Origin: Acidimicrobiia bacterium
Lineage (GTDB): Bacteria; Actinomycetota; Acidimicrobiia; Spongiisociales; UBA5794
Length of the DNA: 64,000 bases
Direction: 5' to 3'
Assembly: GCA_036396535.1 (NCBI GenBank)
Contig: DASWKR010000025.1
Location: 1 to 64,000, forward strand
The position numbers and the translations under genes were made by a program. Numbering within the stretch: position 1 is the stretch's first letter; the number at the start of each line of letters is the position of its first letter. The notes under the pieces were generated by a model. That model made no database searches. It saw nothing but the letters and a program-made list of their open reading frames with translations, and was not told where the DNA came from. Below, piece after piece: positions 59,766-64,000 of this stretch.

Positions 59766-60686
59766 TCAACCCTTGACCGCGCCTTGGGTGAGCCCCGAGA
59801 CGATGTAGCGCTGCAGGAAGATGAACAGGATGATCACCGGGACACCCGCAAGTATCGAGCCTGCGGCAAAGGGGCCCCAGCGTTCCGTGAACCCGTCGAG
59901 CAGGTAGCGGGAGAGGCCGACCGCAAGCGTGAAATGGCTGGGGTCGCCCTGGCCGAGGATCGCCGATGCCAGGATGTACTCGTTGATGGCGAAGATGAAG
60001 CCGAGCAGGAACATCACCGCCAGTATCGGCGCTGCGAGCGGCAGGATGATCCTGAAGAAGATCTGGCCGTGGGTTGCGCCATCGACCTTCGCCGACTCGT
60101 CCAACGAGCTCGGGATGGTGTCGAAGAATCCCTTCATCAGCCAGGTGTTCACCCCCATCGCCCCTCCCATGTACACGAGGATGAGGCCGATGAGCGTTCC
60201 GAGGCCGACCGCAGGGAAGAAGTTCGAGATCGAGTCCATCATCAAGAAGATGGCGATGAACGCCAGTAGCTGAGGGAACATCTGGATGAGGAGCACGGTG
60301 AGCAGTCCGACCCGCCTTCCGGTGAAGCGCATCCTCGAGAAGGCGTAGGCGGCGAACGCCGAGAGCATCATGTTGGCGCCCGCGGCGACCCCTCCGACGA
60401 CGAGCGTGTTGACGTACCACGCACGGAATGGGACGTCCTCGGACAGCAACTCCCTGAAGTTGACGAGCGACACCGAGTCGGGGATGAGCTGCTGGGTCGT
60501 GAGGGTTCCGAGTGGGTTGAAGGCGGCGGACATGGTCCACAGGGCGGGAAAGAGGGCGAACACGAGGGCGCCGAAGGCGACGACGTGGCGCCAGCCGAGA
60601 TCTCGGAACCACTTGCGGAAAGGCCGGCGGCGCCGGATCGACGTCCCGGCCTGGATGGTCGGCCGGGTCGGGGTTGCCTGTGTCAT
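59766..60686 (-). CDS. Maltodextrin ABC importer permease, MalG-like
   Basis: The 306-residue permease has six predicted TM helices and the EAA loop SSLDESAKVDGATHGQIFFR, the ATPase contact of carbohydrate importers. It resembles MalG: FNPLGTL, then TQQLIPDSVSLVNFRELL is the periplasmic loop region. The start overlaps the malF-like stop by 1 bp. No ATPase gene is in the operon; a shared MsiK-type ATPase elsewhere is the usual actinobacterial solution. Confidence 0.9.
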   Translation of the reverse strand: MTQATPTRPTIQAGTSIRRRRPFRKWFRDLGWRHVVAFGALVFALFPALWTMSAAFNPLGTLTTQQLIPDSVSLVNFRELLSEDVPFRAWYVNTLVVGGVAAGANMMLSAFAAYAFSRMRFTGRRVGLLTVLLIQMFPQLLAFIAIFLMMDSISNFFPAVGLGTLIGLILVYMGGAMGVNTWLMKGFFDTIPSSLDESAKVDGATHGQIFFRIILPLAAPILAVMFLLGFIFAINEYILASAILGQGDPSHFTLAVGLSRYLLDGFTERWGPFAAGSILAGVPVIILFIFLQRYIVSGLTQGAVKG

Positions 60687-62311
60687 CAGTGGAGCTCCTC
60701 GAGCGCGCGGGTCCGTCTGAAGCTGATCGCCGATACCCCGGCGACCATGATGAAGATGAAGATGGCGATGGCGGACGCGAACCCCCATTGGGCGCCGCGA
60801 CCGCTCTCGAAGGCGAGCCGGTACGTGTAGCTGATCAGGATGTCGGTGTGGCCTGCGGGCGTCAGGGCTCCCTCGATGGGTGGGCCGCCCCGGTTGAGCA
60901 GGAAGATGATGTTGAAGTTGTTGAAGTTGAAGGCGAACGAGGCGATGAGGAGGGGTGCGACTGCCACCATCAGCAACGGGAAGACGACGCGCCGGAATGC
61001 CTGGCGCGGATTGGCGCCGTCGATGAGCGCCGCCTCCTTCAACTCCTCCGGCATGGCCTGGAGGGCGCCCGTGGTGATGAGGAACATGTACGGGAAACCC
61101 AGCCAGGTGTTCACGAGCAGCACGGACACCTTGGCGAGCGTCGGATCTCGCAGCCACGGGACGTTGGCGTTGATCGTCTCGTTGATGATCCCGAACTCCT
61201 GGTTGAGCATGCCGGCCCAGATCAGCGCCGTCATGAAGGACGGCAGGGCGTACGGCACGATGAGGAGTGAGCGGTAGATCCGCTTGCCCCGGAGCGTCGG
61301 GTGGTTGAGCGAGACGGCCAGGGCGAGCCCGACGGCGAACGTGAGAATCACGGAGAGGATCGCGAACACGTAGTTCCAGACGAAGACGCGCAGGAACGGT
61401 CCGCGGATCGCCTGCGACGTCAGGACCTTGGTGAAGTTGTCGAATCCGACGAACTCTTGCCAGCCGGGGTTGACGGACTCGCCGTCCGGGGATACGAACC
61501 GCCCGTCGACGGCCCCGTAGACGACACCCGACTCGTTGCTCGTCAGTCGGTCTGCGTCCTCGTCGTACTCGAAGAGCGGCACGTAGACGGCGGCGGTGGT
61601 TGCGGTGACCGTTCGGATGACCCCGACCTCCGAGATCACCTGGAAGGCTGCGATGTCCGACTGACGATCGGCGATCTCGCGGAGGGCGAGCGGGCTGAAG
61701 CCGAGAACCTCTGCCGTGAGCTTCCCGGTGTCGTCGACCGGAGCGTCGTTCGGAGGTACGGGATCGAGGTCGTCGGCCGTGCCGATGAAGTGGTTGCCGT
61801 CCGGGTCGGTGAGGAAGAAGGCGAGCTCGCCGGCACCTCCATCCGCTGCCACGATCTGGAGCCGGTACTGGAGAGAGCCCGGCACGTTCGACACACGGGC
61901 TCTGATCTGGGTGAGGGCCTGCTCCTTCGTGAGGCGGTTGGCGACCGAGAAGTTCGTCAGCCCGATGTACCCGGTGTAGAGCACTGGGATCACTTGGAAT
62001 ATCACGGCGAAGATGGTCCCCGGGATGAGGTACTTCGCGGGGATGGCCCGCTTCGACAGGTAGGCGAAGTCGATGGCGAGCGTGAGGATGGTGACGACCA
62101 CGATCCCCGGCCACCACTTTTGGGCCCACATCTGGGTGACCCCGTAGAGGGCGATGGCATTGACGGACCCCAGGAAGAGGACCTTGAGGGCCCATCCGAG
62201 CGTGAAGGAGGGGCGGGGGACTCGGGGCCCCCGCCCCTCGAGGTCTCCGGCCGCGACCGGTCGCGCCTCACTGGTGAGGCTCGGCGACGGATCGCGGCCG
62301 TCGTCTGTCAT
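60686..62311 (-). CDS. Maltodextrin ABC importer permease, MalF-like
   Basis: The 541-residue permease has extra N-terminal TM helices (about 35-95) and a large extracytoplasmic domain (about 125-300), both features of MalF. The membrane core follows with the EAA loop PEELKEAALIDGANPRQAFR. It pairs with the MalG-like subunit. It lies 1 bp after the binding-protein gene, in the same operon. Confidence 0.9.
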   Translation of the reverse strand: MTDDGRDPSPSLTSEARPVAAGDLEGRGPRVPRPSFTLGWALKVLFLGSVNAIALYGVTQMWAQKWWPGIVVVTILTLAIDFAYLSKRAIPAKYLIPGTIFAVIFQVIPVLYTGYIGLTNFSVANRLTKEQALTQIRARVSNVPGSLQYRLQIVAADGGAGELAFFLTDPDGNHFIGTADDLDPVPPNDAPVDDTGKLTAEVLGFSPLALREIADRQSDIAAFQVISEVGVIRTVTATTAAVYVPLFEYDEDADRLTSNESGVVYGAVDGRFVSPDGESVNPGWQEFVGFDNFTKVLTSQAIRGPFLRVFVWNYVFAILSVILTFAVGLALAVSLNHPTLRGKRIYRSLLIVPYALPSFMTALIWAGMLNQEFGIINETINANVPWLRDPTLAKVSVLLVNTWLGFPYMFLITTGALQAMPEELKEAALIDGANPRQAFRRVVFPLLMVAVAPLLIASFAFNFNNFNIIFLLNRGGPPIEGALTPAGHTDILISYTYRLAFESGRGAQWGFASAIAIFIFIMVAGVSAISFRRTRALEELH

Positions 62312-62312
62312 G

Positions 62313-63665
62313 TCAGCCGGCGATCAGGGCGCGGATCTGCTCCGCGGCGTTCGTGAACGCCTCCGCTGGGTCGCCGCCGGTGAGTATCAGCTGGTAGGCG
62401 TCGGTCCACGCCTGCCAGACCGACCCCATCTCCGGGATGGCCGGCATCGGGTAGCCGTCGGCACCGGAGAGGCCGAAGCCCTGAACGTCGGGGTCGCTGG
62501 CTGCGACCGCCTGGAACGCCGCCTCGTGCGCCGGGGGACGATCCCCGACCTCGTACAGCGCCTCCTGGGCTTCCTGCGTGGCCATCAGATCGAGCACGAA
62601 GGTGGAGGCGATCAGGGGGTTCTCGGCGAATGCCGAGACCATGAAGCCCTGGACGCCGATGAACGGCTGCATCGTGCCGCCCGCCAGCGGCGGGAACGGG
62701 TCGACTGCGTAGTTGACGTCTCCGAACGAGCCGACCGCCCACGGACCTGTGATGGCGAACGGGGTGAGCCCGGAGCCGAACTTCTCGATCATCACGTCGT
62801 ACGTGACGTCGACGTTCACGACGCCTTCCGCAGCCCACTCCGAGAACTGCTGCGCCGCCGCCAGCCCGCCGTCGCTGTCGATGCCGAGGTCTTCGGCGTT
62901 GTAGCTGCCGTCCACATTTCGCCCGAACACGTACCCGCCGAGGGCGGTCACGATCGGGTAGTTGTGGTACGGGTCGCCGTTGCCGTTCTCCTGGAGTGCC
63001 AGCGGGATCTCGGCTTCGCCGTCGGCGACGAGCTGCTGGCCGATCGCGATGGCCTCTTCGAACGTGGCGGGCGCCTCGGGGACGAGGTCGGTGTTGCGTA
63101 TCAGGGCGATGTTCTCGACCGCATACGGAAGACCGAAGTTCGTGCCCTCGTAGTTGAACGCCTGGACGGCGACGTCGCTGAAGTCGTCGGCGACGTTCGA
63201 GATGTCGAGCGGCGCCACGGCGCCTGCCGCGACGAGCTCACCGAGCCAGTCGTGGGCTGCGACGACGATGTCCGGGCCTTCGCCGGCAGGCCCCGCCACG
63301 ATCAGACGGGATCGGATGTCCCCGAACGGAAGCTCCTGGATGGCGACGGTCAGGTCGTTGTCCGCTGCGAACTGATCGGCGAACGGCTGGAGGGCGGGGA
63401 TCTTCGTCTCGTCCGCCCAGATGACGAGGTCGGCGTCGGCGCGAACCACCGGCTCCGTCGTCGTCGTGGTGTCGCCGGCGACCGTGGTTGTCGTCTCGGC
63501 GACGGTGGTGGTCGTCTCGGCGACGGTGGTCGTGGGTGCCTCGGTGGCCGGTGGTTGGGTGGTTGGGGCAGCGGTCGTCTCGCTCGTCCCGTCGCCACCG
63601 CATGCCGAAGCGATGAGCGCGAGCGCGAGCAGCAGGACCGCGATGGCCGCTGAGCGGACCTTCAT
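62313..63665 (-). CDS. Maltodextrin-binding lipoprotein, MalE-like
   Basis: The 450-residue protein has a lipoprotein signal with lipobox IASAC and then a Thr/Pro-rich linker (about 28-72, repeats of VAETTTT) that would hold the binding domain away from the membrane. The mature domain is MalE-like: LVIWADETKIPALQPFADQF, FGDIRSRLIVAGPAGEGPDI and FAITGPWAVG. It binds maltose/maltodextrin and delivers them to the permeases. The ATG at 63665 is preceded by GGAGGAAG. It is the first gene of the operon. Confidence 0.9.
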   Translation of the reverse strand: MKVRSAAIAVLLLALALIASACGGDGTSETTAAPTTQPPATEAPTTTVAETTTTVAETTTTVAGDTTTTTEPVVRADADLVIWADETKIPALQPFADQFAADNDLTVAIQELPFGDIRSRLIVAGPAGEGPDIVVAAHDWLGELVAAGAVAPLDISNVADDFSDVAVQAFNYEGTNFGLPYAVENIALIRNTDLVPEAPATFEEAIAIGQQLVADGEAEIPLALQENGNGDPYHNYPIVTALGGYVFGRNVDGSYNAEDLGIDSDGGLAAAQQFSEWAAEGVVNVDVTYDVMIEKFGSGLTPFAITGPWAVGSFGDVNYAVDPFPPLAGGTMQPFIGVQGFMVSAFAENPLIASTFVLDLMATQEAQEALYEVGDRPPAHEAAFQAVAASDPDVQGFGLSGADGYPMPAIPEMGSVWQAWTDAYQLILTGGDPAEAFTNAAEQIRALIAG

Positions 63666-63756
63666 TGGCTTCCTCCTCGAGTTTCCTCATGGGCGCACCG
63701 CACAATGGCACTGCGCTTCCCGCATCTAAGCAAGGTCGCCGGAAGATTTCCACAAG

Positions 63757-63784
63757 TTCTTGCAGAGTTCTTGCATTTCTTGCA
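63757..63784. promoter_or_regulatory. Three TTCTTGCA direct repeats in the malE/lacI promoter region
   Basis: TTCTTGCA occurs at 63757-63764, 63768-63775 and 63777-63784, spaced 11 and 9 bp. The last copy forms the imperfect dyad TTGCATTTCTTGCAA with the middle one. They lie about 90 bp upstream of the malE-like start and 30 bp before the LacI start. CTTGCA repeats are reported for actinobacterial MalR-type regulators, so this is probably the operator of the LacI protein encoded next door. Confidence 0.6.
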
Positions 63785-63814
63785 ATGGCCGCTCCGGGTC
63801 GTCACAATGCCGCC

Positions 63815-64000
63815 GTGAAGCCGAAACTCCACGAGGTCGCCAAGATCGCCGAGGTCAGCGAGGCGACGGTGAGCCGTGTCCTGAACCTGCGTCCCGGCGT
63901 GGCCGAGGAGACTCGTCGCAGGGTTCTCGATGCCCTCAGCCGTCTCGGCTACCACGTCGGCTCGGAGCGCGCCAGGCGCTCGGCCGTGGTGGGCATCATC
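63815..64000 (+). CDS. LacI-family transcriptional regulator (5' part, cut by window edge)
   Basis: The visible 62 codons encode a LacI helix-turn-helix: LHEVAKIAEVSEATVSRVLN followed by a hinge-like helix up to RLGYHVGSERARRS, then VVGII, the start of the sugar-binding domain. The GTG at 63815 gives the standard N-terminus. It is divergent from the maltodextrin operon and likely regulates it (MalR-like). The remaining part lies outside the window. Confidence 0.88.
   Translation, partial: MKPKLHEVAKIAEVSEATVSRVLNLRPGVAEETRRRVLDALSRLGYHVGSERARRSAVVGII

Noticed and set aside
63450-63580. Repetitive GGTGGTCGTCTCGGCGACG segment as a minisatellite or CRISPR-like array
   Set aside because: It encodes the Thr-rich linker of the MalE-like lipoprotein in frame, a known type of spacer; there are no spacers of constant length.
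1-64000. tRNA, rRNA or CRISPR array
   Set aside because: No tRNA-like cloverleaf with a GTTCGA-type T-loop in context, no rRNA segments and no regularly spaced repeats were recognised on reading both strands by eye.

Overview
The window is high-GC, densely packed bacterial DNA, and I read it as chromosome of an actinobacterium (Actinomycetota; an Acidimicrobiia-like lineage is my guess). The reasons are the conserved actinobacterial block gcvH - FHA (GarA-like) - MerR (FtsR-like) - bifunctional nuclease - MerR, a polyphosphate glucokinase, two F420-type enzymes (a DDN-like protein and a luciferase-like monooxygenase), a DUF222/HNH protein of the 13E12 type with an actinobacterial SOS box, and many GTG starts. 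I saw no rRNA, tRNA or CRISPR array. Nearly all space is coding and no gap without a gene exceeds about 300 bases.

Layout. 1-1.9 kb: the end of a possible membrane-protein gene, a pair of overlapping hairpins, and two adjacent toxin-antitoxin modules (Phd/PIN and AbrB/PIN). 2-5.8 kb, minus strand: xylose isomerase, a small membrane protein, an endonuclease/exonuclease/phosphatase-fold protein and a secreted metallophosphoesterase. 5.8-14.9 kb, plus strand: the housekeeping block (phospholipid synthesis, GcvH, FHA, two MerR regulators, D,D-carboxypeptidase, HPRT, bifunctional nuclease, GcvT, polyphosphate glucokinase, lipase). 14.9-34.6 kb: a mixed metabolic stretch (adenosine deaminase, AI-2E-type exporter, YqgE, RNase HII, a split aconitase X, a PLP enzyme, two acyl-CoA dehydrogenases, DoxX, F420 proteins, an M20 peptidase, LemA/DUF2207, amidohydrolase, thiolase, a lipid-anchored or secreted HhH protein).

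34.7-53.4 kb is the most interesting part. A BetI-like TetR regulator (39722-40366) sits among divergent and convergent catabolic units: an NDP-forming acyl-CoA ligase, a GcvT-like folate demethylase and a CrtI-like FAD oxidoreductase; a polyamine/betaine-type ABC importer; a class III aminotransferase; a Rieske oxygenase of the glycine-betaine/stachydrine demethylase type; an acyl-CoA dehydrogenase and a betaine-aldehyde-dehydrogenase-like enzyme; and a gamma-butyrobetaine-hydroxylase-like dioxygenase overlapping an HD-domain oxygenase, the arrangement of TmpA/TmpB, which release glycine betaine and phosphate from trimethylaminoethylphosphonate. Five copies of one 14-bp inverted repeat, TGAAC-N4-RTTCA, lie in four intergenic regions of this stretch. 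I propose that they mark one TetR-controlled regulon for a quaternary ammonium compound or a related phosphonate: import, oxidation to glycine betaine, then demethylation. An IS110-type transposase tail and a duplicated operator/leader show that the island has been rearranged.

53.4-64 kb: an SOS-box-controlled DUF222/HNH protein, then a maltodextrin operon on the minus strand (malE-like binding protein, malF/malG-like permeases, a GH13 alpha-amylase and a secreted GH57 glycosidase), facing the 5' end of a LacI-family regulator cut by the window edge. Three TTCTTGCA repeats lie in the shared promoter region.
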